This document shows positions 1 through 8,154 of a stretch of 64,000 bases of DNA, one piece after another (within the stretch, counting starts at the first letter, position 1; every line of letters starts with the position of its first letter). Origin of the DNA: Pelagibacterium montanilacus (GTDB lineage: Bacteria; Pseudomonadota; Alphaproteobacteria; Rhizobiales; Devosiaceae); the NCBI RefSeq assembly GCF_003992665.1, contig NZ_RZMX01000014.1, positions 62,001 through 126,000 of the forward strand, written 5' to 3'. The notes under the pieces are model-generated. The model did not search any database, was not told the DNA's origin, and worked only from the letters and a program-made list of their open reading frames with translations. A program made the translations under genes and the position numbers.

Positions 1-369
1 CCTGACAAGGTATGGCGAGCACTCACCCAGCCGCATCTGATCTCGGAATGGCTGATGAAGACCGATTTCCGGCCCGAAAGGGGCCATAGCTTCTCCATGC
101 GCGGCGACTGGGGCGGTGTCGAATGCAAGGTGCTGGAGATCGAACCGCACAGCACGCTTTCCTATACCTGGGATCACGCCCATGACGATCGCGCATTTGC
201 GCTCAAAAGCGTTGTCACGTTCACGCTCACGCCGACCGAGGCGGGAACGCGTGTGCGCATGGAGCAGACCGGCTTCCGGCCCGACCAGAGGCAGGCGCTG
301 GGTGGCGCGCAATTCGGCTGGCAGCAGCATCTCGAAAATCTCGAAAAGGCCGTGTCCAGACTCGAATGA
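1..369 (+). CDS. SRPBCC/AHSA1-domain protein, 5'-truncated by window edge
   Basis: The frame is open from base 1, so the gene begins outside the window; 122 codons are visible. The first residues (PDKVWRALTQPHLISEW) match the typical start of the AHSA1 helix-grip fold, in which a helix carrying VW.ALT precedes a tryptophan-containing loop. The remainder has alternating beta strands and ends in an amphipathic helix (WQQHLENLEKAVSRLE), also typical. Family members bind hydrophobic ligands or act as chaperone co-activators; the ligand here cannot be told. In many bacteria such genes follow an ArsR-type regulator, which may lie upstream of the window. Confidence 0.8.
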   Translation, partial: PDKVWRALTQPHLISEWLMKTDFRPERGHSFSMRGDWGGVECKVLEIEPHSTLSYTWDHAHDDRAFALKSVVTFTLTPTEAGTRVRMEQTGFRPDQRQALGGAQFGWQQHLENLEKAVSRLE

Positions 370-395
370 CATCAAGCCGTTTGCAGGAGAACCCC

Positions 396-605
396 ATGCG
401 TGCAAGCACTCTGATCCGCCAATCCCATCGCTGGCTCTCTATCGTCTTCGTCCTTGCGGTTCTCGCCGCAACGGCCGCCGCCGCCACCGGACAGGACACC
501 GACAGCCTGCTGTACTATCTGCCGCTGCCGCCTTTGTTTGTGCTCATGGCATCGGGGCTCTATCTGTTCGTCCTGCCCTATGCGGCGCGCAGGCGCCGGG
601 GCTAG
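396..605 (+). CDS. Small two-helix membrane protein
   Basis: 69 residues with two hydrophobic segments (about residues 11-30 and 43-62) separated by a short polar loop, ending in a basic cluster (ARRRRG) that should stay in the cytoplasm. The start at 396 is chosen because AGGAGA lies just upstream; the frame also opens at 366 but without a ribosome site and inside the preceding gene. It resembles small PepSY-like or transmembrane proteins of unknown function. It sits in a plus-strand run with the AHSA1-type gene before it and a DUF1801 gene 9 bases after it, so co-transcription is likely. Function unknown. Confidence 0.65.
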   Translation: MRASTLIRQSHRWLSIVFVLAVLAATAAAATGQDTDSLLYYLPLPPLFVLMASGLYLFVLPYAARRRRG

Positions 606-614
606 GAGACGGCG

Positions 615-1040
615 ATGAGCGACAACCGTAGACCGGGCGCGCCAGTGCTTCTGTCAGGGGGCAACCCCCAGGTCCCGAAAGGTTATGGTGAAGAGCCGGT
701 GCGGGCCTATATCGCGGCGATGCCGGGATGGAAGCAGGCGGTTGGCCAAAGCATCGACGACATTGTGAGCCGGACGGTTCCGACTGTGCTCAAAGCGGTC
801 AAATGGAACACCCCGCTCTACGGGATGGAAGAGAACCATTACTTCCTCGGCTATCACTGCTTTGATCGCTATGTGAAGGTCACCTTCATGCGCGGGGCAG
901 AGATCGATCCAATCCCGCCCGTGGGCTCAAAGCAGCCCCATGTGCGCTACTTTCATGTCCATGAGGGTGACGAGATCGACGAGGCGCAATTCGCCGATTG
1001 GGTCCGCCAGGCCAGCCGCCTGCCCGGCGAGAAGATGTAA
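615..1040 (+). CDS. DUF1801 (YdhG-like) domain protein
   Basis: 141 residues. The central part (about residues 25-135) has the features of DUF1801: an N-terminal helix leading to a segment rich in K, W and TPLYG (KWNTPLYG), then strands with F.GYHCFDRYVKVTFMRG, and a C-terminal helix (FADWVRQASRL). DUF1801 has a frataxin-like fold, but no biochemical role is firmly assigned. GGAGACGGCG precedes the ATG. The gene follows the small membrane protein by 9 bases. A short stretch at about 1056-1077 downstream resembles one end of the interspersed repeat found elsewhere in this window. Confidence 0.8.
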   Translation: MSDNRRPGAPVLLSGGNPQVPKGYGEEPVRAYIAAMPGWKQAVGQSIDDIVSRTVPTVLKAVKWNTPLYGMEENHYFLGYHCFDRYVKVTFMRGAEIDPIPPVGSKQPHVRYFHVHEGDEIDEAQFADWVRQASRLPGEKM

Positions 1041-1137
1041 AGCGCGGCGCCGGGCGGTTTTTGTCCAAACGCTCTAGCCTCCCAAGGCCATTTCCGCTAT
1101 CGAACGGACGCAATCTCAAGCGTTTTCAGGCCCGTTC

Positions 1138-2622
1138 ATGACCCTCGTCGACACCCGCACACCCAACCCGAAATACTTCATTTCCGGCGCCACCGGCGAC
1201 TGGGAGATGGTAATCGGCATGGAAGTGCACGCGCAAGTGACGTCGGAATCCAAGTTGTTTTCCGGCTCGTCAACCGAGTTCGGTCGACCGCCCAACTCAA
1301 ATGTCAGCTTTGTCGATGCGGCAATGCCGGGGATGCTGCCGGTCATCAATGACGAGTGCGTCCGCCAGGCCGTGCGCACGGGGCTCGGGCTCAAGGCCCA
1401 GATCAACAAGCGCTCGGTGTTCGACCGCAAGAACTATTTCTATCCCGACCTTCCCCAGGGCTACCAGATCTCCCAGTTCAAGGATCCGATCGTGGGCGAG
1501 GGCAAGGTCCTGCTCGATCTGGGCGAGGACGGCGAGGTGGAGATCGGCATCGAGCGCCTGCACCTTGAGCAGGACGCCGGCAAGTCGATCCACGATCAGC
1601 ACCCCAACATGAGCTTCGTCGACCTGAACCGCTCGGGCGTCGCGCTCATGGAGATCGTCTCCAAGCCCGATTTGCGCTCCTCGGACGAGGCTAAGGCCTA
1701 TCTCTCCAAGCTCCGCACTATCCTGCGGTATCTGGGGACCTGTGACGGTAACATGGAGCAGGGCTCCATGCGCGCGGACATCAATGTTTCCGTACGTCGC
1801 CCCGGCGGCGACTTCGGCACACGCTGCGAGATCAAGAACGTCAACTCCGTGCGCTTCGCCGGCCAGGCGATCGAATACGAGGCGCGCCGCCAGATCGATA
1901 TCCTCGAAGACGGCGGCGCTATCGACCAGGAGACCCGGCTGTTCGATCCCAAGTCCGGCCAGACGCGCTCCATGCGCTCCAAGGAGGAGGCGCACGACTA
2001 CCGCTATTTCCCCGATCCGGATCTGTTGCCGCTCGAGTTCGACGATGCCTTCGTTGCCGAGCTCGCGAAGGGCCTGCCCGAGCTGCCCGACGAGAAGCGC
2101 CAGCGCTTCATCGAAACCTATGGCATCTCGCACTACGACGCTTCGGTGCTTGTGACGGACCGGGAGTCCGCCGATTTCTTCGAGGCGGTGGCCAAGGGGC
2201 GCGACGGCAAGCTCGCCGCCAACTGGGTGATTAATGAATATTTCGGGCGGCTGAACAAGGAGGGCCATTCGATTGCGGAAAGCCCGGTCAGCGCGGATCA
2301 GCTTGGCGGCATCATCGATTTGATCGCCAATGGCGAGATTTCGGGCAAGATCGCCAAGGATTTGTTCGAGATCGTTTGGACCGAAGGCGGCGATCCCGCC
2401 GAGGTCGTACAGGCCCGCGGCATGAAGCAGGTGTCGGACACCGGTGCCATCGAGAAGATCGTAGACGATATCATCGCCGGGAACCCCGGGCAGGTCGAGG
2501 CTGTTAAAAACAAGCCGGGGCTTTTAGGTTGGTTTGTGGGTCAGGTGATGAAGCAGACCGGCGGCAAGGCCAACCCCCAGGCTGTCAATGCAATCCTGAA
2601 GGACAAGCTTGGACTGGACTGA
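1138..2622 (+). CDS. gatB: Aspartyl/glutamyl-tRNA amidotransferase subunit B
   Basis: 494 residues, the usual length. GatB is the kinase/transamidase-coupling subunit of GatCAB, which converts misacylated Glu-tRNA(Gln) and Asp-tRNA(Asn) to the amides. The N-terminus ([11 protein letters not shown] at about 22-32) and the block [20 protein letters not shown] at about 160-179 are characteristic; the cradle domain is followed by a helical and YqeY-like tail (about 345-494) that binds tRNA. The start matches the typical rhizobial N-terminus (MTLVDTRTP), although the ribosome site is weak. gatC and gatA are not in the window. The stop overlaps the start of the next gene by one base. Confidence 0.97.
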   Translation: MTLVDTRTPNPKYFISGATGDWEMVIGMEVHAQVTSESKLFSGSSTEFGRPPNSNVSFVDAAMPGMLPVINDECVRQAVRTGLGLKAQINKRSVFDRKNYFYPDLPQGYQISQFKDPIVGEGKVLLDLGEDGEVEIGIERLHLEQDAGKSIHDQHPNMSFVDLNRSGVALMEIVSKPDLRSSDEAKAYLSKLRTILRYLGTCDGNMEQGSMRADINVSVRRPGGDFGTRCEIKNVNSVRFAGQAIEYEARRQIDILEDGGAIDQETRLFDPKSGQTRSMRSKEEAHDYRYFPDPDLLPLEFDDAFVAELAKGLPELPDEKRQRFIETYGISHYDASVLVTDRESADFFEAVAKGRDGKLAANWVINEYFGRLNKEGHSIAESPVSADQLGGIIDLIANGEISGKIAKDLFEIVWTEGGDPAEVVQARGMKQVSDTGAIEKIVDDIIAGNPGQVEAVKNKPGLLGWFVGQVMKQTGGKANPQAVNAILKDKLGLD

Positions 2623-3014
2623 TGACGCAGAAAACAAGCCGGATCGTCTTCAATATCCTCGCCAAGGACATAGAGGACACGGCCCGGTTCTACGAGGCGC
2701 TATGCGGCCTCGAGCGTCTTTACACCAGTGACTGGTACATTGTCCTCACCCCGGGCGGCGATCTGGCCTATGAGCTCGGCATCATCGACGAGGTCCACCA
2801 CGTCGTCCCGCGCCCTGCTCGGGGCCTTTTTGGCGGTGGTTATCTTACGCTAGTCGTCGATGACGTTTATGCGGCCCATGAGAAGGCGAAAGCGATGGGG
2901 GCGGACATCGTCAGCCCGCCGCGTCCTCTGGATTATGGCCAGACCCAGATGGTCCTGCGCGACCCAAACAGTGTCATCGTGGATATTTCCAGTCCCACCA
3001 AGAGCACGGATTGA
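2622..3014 (+). CDS. VOC (glyoxalase/bleomycin-resistance fold) protein
   Basis: 130 residues. The pattern RIVFNILAKDIEDTARFYEALCGLE at the start and YLTLVVDDVYAAHEKAKAMGADIVSPP in the middle are the two beta-alpha-beta units of the vicinal-oxygen-chelate fold. The ending (LRDPNSVIVDIS) fits the final strands. Family members include metal-dependent enzymes and antibiotic-binding proteins; the substrate cannot be told from sequence. The ATG at 2622 overlaps the gatB stop by one base (TGATG), indicating translational coupling; the frame extends upstream only as an out-of-frame reading of gatB. Confidence 0.85.
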   Translation: MTQKTSRIVFNILAKDIEDTARFYEALCGLERLYTSDWYIVLTPGGDLAYELGIIDEVHHVVPRPARGLFGGGYLTLVVDDVYAAHEKAKAMGADIVSPPRPLDYGQTQMVLRDPNSVIVDISSPTKSTD

Positions 3015-3087
3015 AAACCGGGTCGCGCCCGGCAGCGTCGCAACGCCTCCGGGCCTCTGGGCGTTAATGGGCAAAGGAGAGCCCGCC

Positions 3088-3282
3088 ATGACCAATCCCC
3101 AGCCCAATGACCGCCCCGATACGATTCCGAATCCCGATCCGGTGTCCCCGATTCCGGGACCGAACGGCGATCCTGTCCCGCCGCAGCCCGATAGTCCGAT
3201 CCCCAACCCGAACGATCCGCGTCCCGACGTGATCGATCCCGAAATTCCCCCGCGCCCGGATGTGGAGCCGGATCGGCGCTAG
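3088..3282 (+). CDS. Short proline-rich low-complexity protein
   Basis: 64 codons encoding almost only P, N, D, I and R, organised as repeats of the type PNPDP, PDSPIPNPNDP and PRPDV. A good ribosome site (AAAGGAG) lies 8-14 bases before the ATG at 3088. It has no hydrophobic segment and no recognisable domain. Similar short PxPDP proteins are found in other alphaproteobacteria near housekeeping genes, but I cannot assign a role. The TAG stop codon (3280-3282) is itself part of the end of a palindromic repeat that starts at 3279, so the present C-terminus may be set by repeat insertion. Confidence 0.5.
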   Translation: MTNPQPNDRPDTIPNPDPVSPIPGPNGDPVPPQPDSPIPNPNDPRPDVIDPEIPPRPDVEPDRR

Positions 3283-3385
3283 AGCGTTTCCAGGACAAGT
3301 GAAAACACTTTTTTGGCCCGGACACGCGACAAATCAAAGACTTAGAGCTCCTGTTCTGATTCAATCAGAACAGGATATGCTCTAG
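3279..3385 (+). repeat. Interspersed palindromic repeat, copy A
   Basis: A 107-base element bounded by CTAGAGCGTTTCC and GATATGCTCTAG. It contains CGCGACAAATCAAAGACTTA and ends in a perfect 11-base inverted repeat (CTGTTCTGATT, one base, AATCAGAACAG). Copy B at 11922-12025 is a close match on the other strand and copy C at about 26904-26980 is degenerate. This is the kind of intergenic repeat with CTAG ends that is widespread in Hyphomicrobiales genomes. Confidence 0.8.
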
Positions 3386-3433
3386 GCACCTGCCGGGCCT
3401 GAGCCCACATCGCCGCAACGTGAATTGTTATGG

Positions 3434-3455
3434 AGGGTCGGCGCAAGCCGGCCCT
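3434..3455. terminator. GNRA-capped hairpin between convergent genes
   Basis: AGGGTCGGC-GCAA-GCCGGCCCT forms a stem of about nine pairs (one G-T) with a GCAA tetraloop, 19 bases beyond the end of the EamA-family gene. There is no clean T tract on either strand, so it may be a weak terminator or an mRNA 3'-end stabiliser. Confidence 0.4.
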
Positions 3456-3473
3456 TCTCGCATATTTCGGTGG

Positions 3474-4364
3474 CTAGCGTGACCAGAGCCGGAAGCGGCG
3501 GGCAATCCGCCCGTCGATCAGCAGCAGACCGGCAAAGATCGCCGCCATGCCTAAAAGGTGAGTCGGCAGAATGATTTCGCCCAACAGGATAAACCCGAAG
3601 ATGATGGCCGAGATCGGTGCGATGAAGGTCACTGTCGAGAAGTTGGTCGCGCCGATGCGCGGCAGGATCCGGTACATGATCATGAACGTGAAGGTCGTTG
3701 CGATCAGTCCGATCCCCAGCGCGGCTAGCCACGTCTGGGGCAGGGCGATGGTCGGAACGCCTTCGCCGATGAGGGCCACGACCAGCGATGTCAGCCCCGC
3801 GCCGGTCAGCGCGATCACGGCGAATGCGGTCGGTTCGATATGCTTGAAGCTGCGCGTGATGTTGAGCGAAACAGCATAACAGATCGTTGCGCCCAGGCAC
3901 GCTCCTATGGCCCAGAGCTGAGAGGTGCCGCCAGCGGAGAGGGCCGGCGAGGCGAGAATGGCAACGCCGGCAAATCCGCAGACCACGCCCATGATTTTCT
4001 GGGGCGTCGCGCGCTCGCCGTCCCTGAACAACGGAGAGATCAGAACCGTCATGATCGGGGTCAGCGCGTTGATGATCGCGGCGACCCCGCTCGCGAGGCT
4101 GCCTTGGGCCATCGGATAGAGCGCAAACGGAATCGAATAGGCCAGAAGGCCTAGCGCGCCGAGCTTGATCCAGACCATGGGATCGCGCGGCAAGGGCTTG
4201 CGCAGCGCGAACAGAACCAGCCAGCATCCAAGTGCGCCGATACAGACGCGCAGCGCCGAGACCCAGAGCGGGCCAATCTCTTCGATCAGAACTGCATTGA
4301 AAATAAAGGAAAAGCCCCAGATTCCACCGAGCAGAGAAATCCAGAACCAGTCGCGCGCTGCCAT
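3474..4364 (-). CDS. EamA/DMT-family transporter
   Basis: 296 residues with about ten hydrophobic segments arranged as two EamA halves (about residues 8-138 and 150-285), the usual length for drug/metabolite transporters. The N-terminus (WFWISLLGGIWGFSFIFNAV) matches the first helix of the family. The halves each end with the typical helix leading into G..CGFAGV and LLGMAAIFAGLLLIDGR. Such proteins export amino acids, purines or other metabolites across the inner membrane; the substrate is unknown. It is transcribed in the same direction as purN-purM, about 130 bases downstream, but need not share their transcript. Confidence 0.85.
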   Translation of the reverse strand: MAARDWFWISLLGGIWGFSFIFNAVLIEEIGPLWVSALRVCIGALGCWLVLFALRKPLPRDPMVWIKLGALGLLAYSIPFALYPMAQGSLASGVAAIINALTPIMTVLISPLFRDGERATPQKIMGVVCGFAGVAILASPALSAGGTSQLWAIGACLGATICYAVSLNITRSFKHIEPTAFAVIALTGAGLTSLVVALIGEGVPTIALPQTWLAALGIGLIATTFTFMIMYRILPRIGATNFSTVTFIAPISAIIFGFILLGEIILPTHLLGMAAIFAGLLLIDGRIARRFRLWSR

Positions 4365-4492
4365 GATGTCATTCCGGTTGGTCAGTCCGGACGCTATGCG
4401 TTGGCGTGCCGGATGTCGAAGCAGAGTTGGCGATCGATAGGATCAACGCCGGTGATCTGACCACCCGGTTTTTACCCGCAGCCTGAACTCGG

Positions 4493-5080
4493 CTAAGGCA
4501 GGCTGGCTTTGCCCGTCGCCACCATGCGCAACGCTTCGGGATAGAGCCGATGCTCCTCCACGAGCACTCGGGCAGCGAGCGTCTCGGCCGTATCGCCGGG
4601 TCGAACGGGCACCCGTGCCTGCGCAATCACCGGCCCTTCGTCGAGACCGGGGGTCACGAAGTGGACCGAACACCCATGCTCGGCCGCACCGGCCGCAAGC
4701 GCCCGCGCGTGGGTATCGAGCCCTTTGAACGCGGGCAGAAGTGAGGGGTGGATGTTGATGGCTCGTCCCTGCCAGCGCTCCACGAACGATGGCGTGAGCA
4801 CGCGCATGAAGCCGGCCATGCAAACGATATCGGTGCTCCAGCTTTCCAGTATGCCCGTGAGAGTCGTGTCGAAGTCCTCTCGCGACGCAAATGAGGACTG
4901 GGCCAGAGTGGCTGTCTCGATGCCTTCCGCGCGGGCGACATCGAGTCCCGGGGCTGCCCTGCGGTTGGAGAAGACGCCAATAATTTCAGCGGGATAGTCT
5001 TCTTTCTTGGCAGCTTGAATCAGAGCGCCCATGTTCGAACCGCGCCCCGAGATCAGAATTGCGACCCGCTTTTTGCTCAC
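4493..5080 (-). CDS. purN: Phosphoribosylglycinamide formyltransferase
   Basis: 195 residues. Transfers a formyl group from 10-formyl-THF to GAR in the third step of purine synthesis. The N-terminal ISGRGSNM (10-17) binds phosphate. The catalytic triad is visible: N109 and H111 in [13 protein letters not shown] and D147 in [10 protein letters not shown]. The ATG overlaps the purM stop by four bases (ATGA), so the two are translationally coupled. It is the N10-formyl-THF type, not the formate-using PurT. Confidence 0.96.
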   Translation of the reverse strand: MSKKRVAILISGRGSNMGALIQAAKKEDYPAEIIGVFSNRRAAPGLDVARAEGIETATLAQSSFASREDFDTTLTGILESWSTDIVCMAGFMRVLTPSFVERWQGRAINIHPSLLPAFKGLDTHARALAAGAAEHGCSVHFVTPGLDEGPVIAQARVPVRPGDTAETLAARVLVEEHRLYPEALRMVATGKASLP

Positions 5081-6153
5081 AGGTTGAGTTGCCCGTCAAA
5101 GACCACTGCGGCATCGGTGCGCGCTTCGATCACCCCTACAAGCGTCGCACTTTCTCCTGCGCCCTCGAGCATGTCGACCAGCGCCAGGGCGTGCTCGGGC
5201 GCGACGGCTACCAGCATGCCCACACCGCAATTGAATGTGCGGAGCATCTCAAGCTCTTCCATGCCGCCCTGCGTGGCCAGCCAGCCGAACACCGGCGGAG
5301 GCGTAAGGGCACCGAGGTCGACGCGCGCAGCAAGGCCCTCGGGCAGCACGCGGGGGATGTTTTCCTGGAAGCCGCCGCCGGTGATGTGTGCGAGAGCCTT
5401 GATGGCGTAGCCAGCTCTCAGGGCGGCGAGCAGCGGCTCGACATAGATGCGCGTGGGCGTGAGCATGGCTTCGCCCAATGTCAAATCGTCGGCGAACGGG
5501 CAGGGGTCGGTCCAGGCAAGGCCTGATCGTTCGACGATCTTTCGCACCAGCGAAAACCCGTTCGAGTGCAGGCCCGAAGAGGCGATAGCCACCAGGCTGT
5601 CGCCCTCGGCGAGATCCGGACGCGGCAACAATGTTCCGCGCTCGGCTGCGCCGACGGCAAAGCCGGCTAGGTCGTAGTCGCCCGAAGCGTACATGCCCGG
5701 CATCTCGGCAGTTTCCCCGCCCAGAAGCGCGCAGCCAGCCTGCCGGCAACCCTCGGCGATCCCCTCAACGATCGCGGTGCCCTGGGCGACGTCCAAGTTG
5801 CCGGTGGCGAAGTAGTCCAGAAAGAACAGGGGCTCGGCACCCTGCACGATAATGTCATTGACGCACATGGCGACGAGGTCGATGCCCACCGTGCCGTGCA
5901 TCCCCGCTTCGACGGCGATCTTGAGCTTTGTGCCCACGCCGTCATTGGCCGCCACGAGCACCGGGTCTTCAAAGCCGGCGGCCCTGAGATCGAAGAGGCC
6001 GCCAAACCCCCCGATCTGCCCGTCGGCGCCCGGTCGACGCGTGGAGCGCACCGCAGGCTTGATCGCGTCGACGAGGGCATTGCCCGCGTCGATGTCGACT
6101 CCCGCGTGCTTGTACGAGAGCCGGATAGATGGCAGGTTCTTCTCGTCAGTCAT
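5077..6153 (-). CDS. purM: Phosphoribosylformylglycinamidine cyclo-ligase (AIR synthetase)
   Basis: 358 residues. Catalyses ATP-dependent ring closure of FGAM to AIR, the fifth step of purine synthesis. Family blocks are clear: [13 protein letters not shown] at the start, [43 protein letters not shown] and [14 protein letters not shown]. The start at 6153 is chosen because the family begins this way; the frame remains open for about 1 kb further upstream, but that part is antisense to the neighbouring permease gene and does not look like protein. Coupled to purN by a four-base overlap; divergent from the permease gene across a 138-base gap that must hold both promoters. Confidence 0.96.
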   Translation of the reverse strand: MTDEKNLPSIRLSYKHAGVDIDAGNALVDAIKPAVRSTRRPGADGQIGGFGGLFDLRAAGFEDPVLVAANDGVGTKLKIAVEAGMHGTVGIDLVAMCVNDIIVQGAEPLFFLDYFATGNLDVAQGTAIVEGIAEGCRQAGCALLGGETAEMPGMYASGDYDLAGFAVGAAERGTLLPRPDLAEGDSLVAIASSGLHSNGFSLVRKIVERSGLAWTDPCPFADDLTLGEAMLTPTRIYVEPLLAALRAGYAIKALAHITGGGFQENIPRVLPEGLAARVDLGALTPPPVFGWLATQGGMEELEMLRTFNCGVGMLVAVAPEHALALVDMLEGAGESATLVGVIEARTDAAVVFDGQLNL

Positions 6154-6291
6154 GCAGTCACCATCAGCGGTGTTGTCCACTCCGATACCCACAGGACCTG
6201 CGGTTCGGAAGATTGGCGTTGATCGGGCGCGCCGGGCGCTATAATCGACAGGCTGATAGCGGCTCATCTGATCGCGCGCAAGGACCGGCCC

Positions 6292-7407
6292 ATGCTTCTC
6301 CAAAATCAGGTCAAGGCCTGGATCGTCCTTCTGGGCATGTCCCTTTTGGCGCTTTGGCTCTTCAGGGGCATCCTTTTGCCCTTCGTTCTCGGTATCACGC
6401 TTGCCTATCTGCTCAATCCTATCGTGGATTGGATGGAAAGGCTCAAGGTACGGCGCGGGTTTGCTACGCTGCTTGTTATGCTCCTCGTGCTGATTATCGT
6501 GCTCACTGGCTTTCTGCTCATCGTGCCGCTGATCCTGCAGCAGGCCTTCGGGCTGGCCCGCAACATCCCGGGCTATCTCGAGCAGCTCCAGCTCTTCATC
6601 GAGACGGCGGCGCCCAGGCTCGAACTCTGGCTGGGTCCGGACCGCATGCAGGAATTCGAGCGCGGCATCGAACAGATGTTCGCCGACAGCATCGGCGTTC
6701 TGACGAACGTGACCGGCACCATCATGCAGTCCGGCATCGGGATGATAAACACGCTGGCGATCATGATCGTGACGCCGGTGGTCGCGTTCTACCTGCTGCT
6801 CGATTGGGACAAGATGGTCGAGAGCGTGGACAATCTGTTCCCGCCCAAGCACAAGGCGGAAATCCGGGTCCTGTTTAGGGATATGGATGTCGCGCTCGCC
6901 GGGTTTGTGCGCGGGCAGGGTGCGGTCGTGCTGATCCTTGCGGTCTACTATGCCGCCACGCTTTCGCTGTCCGGGCTGAGTTTCGGGCTGGCGATCGGGA
7001 TCATCGCCGGCCTGTTCAGCTTCATCCCCTATGTCGGGGCGCTGATCGGCTTTGTGCTGTCGATGGGCGTGGCCCTCGTCCAGTTCTGGCCGGACTGGAT
7101 CGCGATTTCCGTGATTCTCGCGATCTATCTCGTCGGGCAGTTCCTGGAAGGCAACATTCTCTATCCCAAGCTCGTTGGCTCCTCGATCGGCGTGCATCCG
7201 GTGTGGATGATGTTCGCGCTTTTTGCGTTCGCCGTTCTGTTTGGTCCGGTCGGCGTCATCGTTGCCGTGCCGCTGGCTGCGATCAGCGGGGTTTTGATGC
7301 GTTGGGGCGTGATGAAATACAAAAAGAGCGCCCTATATGATCCCGACCATTCCGTGCTGTTGCCAGGGCGCGACACGGAGGAGCGCAATGTCCGCAAAGT
7401 CACCTGA
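6292..7407 (+). CDS. AI-2E family transporter (PerM-like permease)
   Basis: 371 residues with the AI-2E/UPF0118 layout: two N-terminal membrane helices (about 10-50), a third (about 60-85), a long amphipathic region (about 90-140), then four or five more helices (about 150-340). The blocks [11 protein letters not shown] and [11 protein letters not shown] are family hallmarks. Members include TqsA and Na+/H+ antiporters; the substrate here is unknown. In Hyphomicrobiales this gene usually sits between purM (divergent) and hdaA, as here. Its last 20 bases overlap the start of the next gene. Confidence 0.88.
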   Translation: MLLQNQVKAWIVLLGMSLLALWLFRGILLPFVLGITLAYLLNPIVDWMERLKVRRGFATLLVMLLVLIIVLTGFLLIVPLILQQAFGLARNIPGYLEQLQLFIETAAPRLELWLGPDRMQEFERGIEQMFADSIGVLTNVTGTIMQSGIGMINTLAIMIVTPVVAFYLLLDWDKMVESVDNLFPPKHKAEIRVLFRDMDVALAGFVRGQGAVVLILAVYYAATLSLSGLSFGLAIGIIAGLFSFIPYVGALIGFVLSMGVALVQFWPDWIAISVILAIYLVGQFLEGNILYPKLVGSSIGVHPVWMMFALFAFAVLFGPVGVIVAVPLAAISGVLMRWGVMKYKKSALYDPDHSVLLPGRDTEERNVRKVT

Positions 7408-8152
7408 CCTGAGGCAGGGGGGCGAGAGCACTCCTGCAGGGCTTGATGCGGAGAGCTCGCGGCAGCTCGTTCTCGAATGGGAGCACTCGGTCTCGCACGC
7501 TCTCGACGACTTCATTACCTGCGCGGCCAACCGAACCGCGTTCGATCACGTCTGTGCCTTTCCGGCATGGTCGTCGCCTCTCACCCTGATCCAGGGGCCG
7601 GCGAAATCGGGAAAATCCCATTTGGCGAGGATCTTCGCCGCCCTTTCCGAAGCGCGGCAGGTCGCGCGTGAGGAGATTGAGACGCTGGCGGCCGAGGGCG
7701 GACGCTTCCCAATCGTGGTCGAGGATGTCGACCGCTCGGGGTATTTGGAAGTGGGACTTTTCCACCTGCTCAACCAGTCCATGCGCGACGAGCGGCCCGT
7801 GCTCATGACCGCCCGGCTGCCCATTGCCCTATGGCCTTACCGCACTGCGGACGTCAAATCCCGCGCCCGGCTGGCCTCGTGGTTCTCGATCGAGGCGCCT
7901 GACGACATTCTCTTGTCGCAGATGATGGTGAAGTTGTTCGCCGACAGGCAACTGGCGGTCGATCCGAAAGTGATTTCCTATATGGTGGCCCGGATGGAGC
8001 GATCATCCCAGGAGGTCGTGGCCCTTGTGGAGACGGTGGACAGGTTGTCTCTCTCGCGCGGACGCGCGATCACCCGACCGATAGCGGCCGAAGCGCTTGC
8101 CCTGCGCGATTCCGGCCGCGATCGGGATGCAGAAACGGACACCCGAGGCTGA
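7388..8152 (+). CDS. hdaA: DnaA-related regulator of replication initiation (HdaA-like)
   Basis: 254 residues, an AAA+ module without the DNA-binding domain of DnaA. It carries a clamp-binding-like peptide RQLVLEW (25-31), a Walker A motif GPAKSGKS (70-77) and a Walker B-like VVEDVDR. Hda/HdaA associates with the DNA polymerase beta clamp and stimulates ATP hydrolysis by DnaA, preventing re-initiation. The ATG at 7388 follows GGAGG-type bases and overlaps the permease gene by 20 bases; ppk starts two bases after the stop. The order permease-hdaA-ppk-ppx is conserved in related genomes, suggesting one operon. Confidence 0.85.
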   Translation: MSAKSPDLRQGGESTPAGLDAESSRQLVLEWEHSVSHALDDFITCAANRTAFDHVCAFPAWSSPLTLIQGPAKSGKSHLARIFAALSEARQVAREEIETLAAEGGRFPIVVEDVDRSGYLEVGLFHLLNQSMRDERPVLMTARLPIALWPYRTADVKSRARLASWFSIEAPDDILLSQMMVKLFADRQLAVDPKVISYMVARMERSSQEVVALVETVDRLSLSRGRAITRPIAAEALALRDSGRDRDAETDTRG

Positions 8153-8154
8153 AC

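Noticed and set aside
6154-7197. Open frame of about 340 codons running upstream from purM on the minus strand
   Set aside because: It is fully antisense to the AI-2E permease gene, has H/D/R/E-rich composition typical of antisense frames in GC-rich DNA, and purM has a clear family start at 6153.
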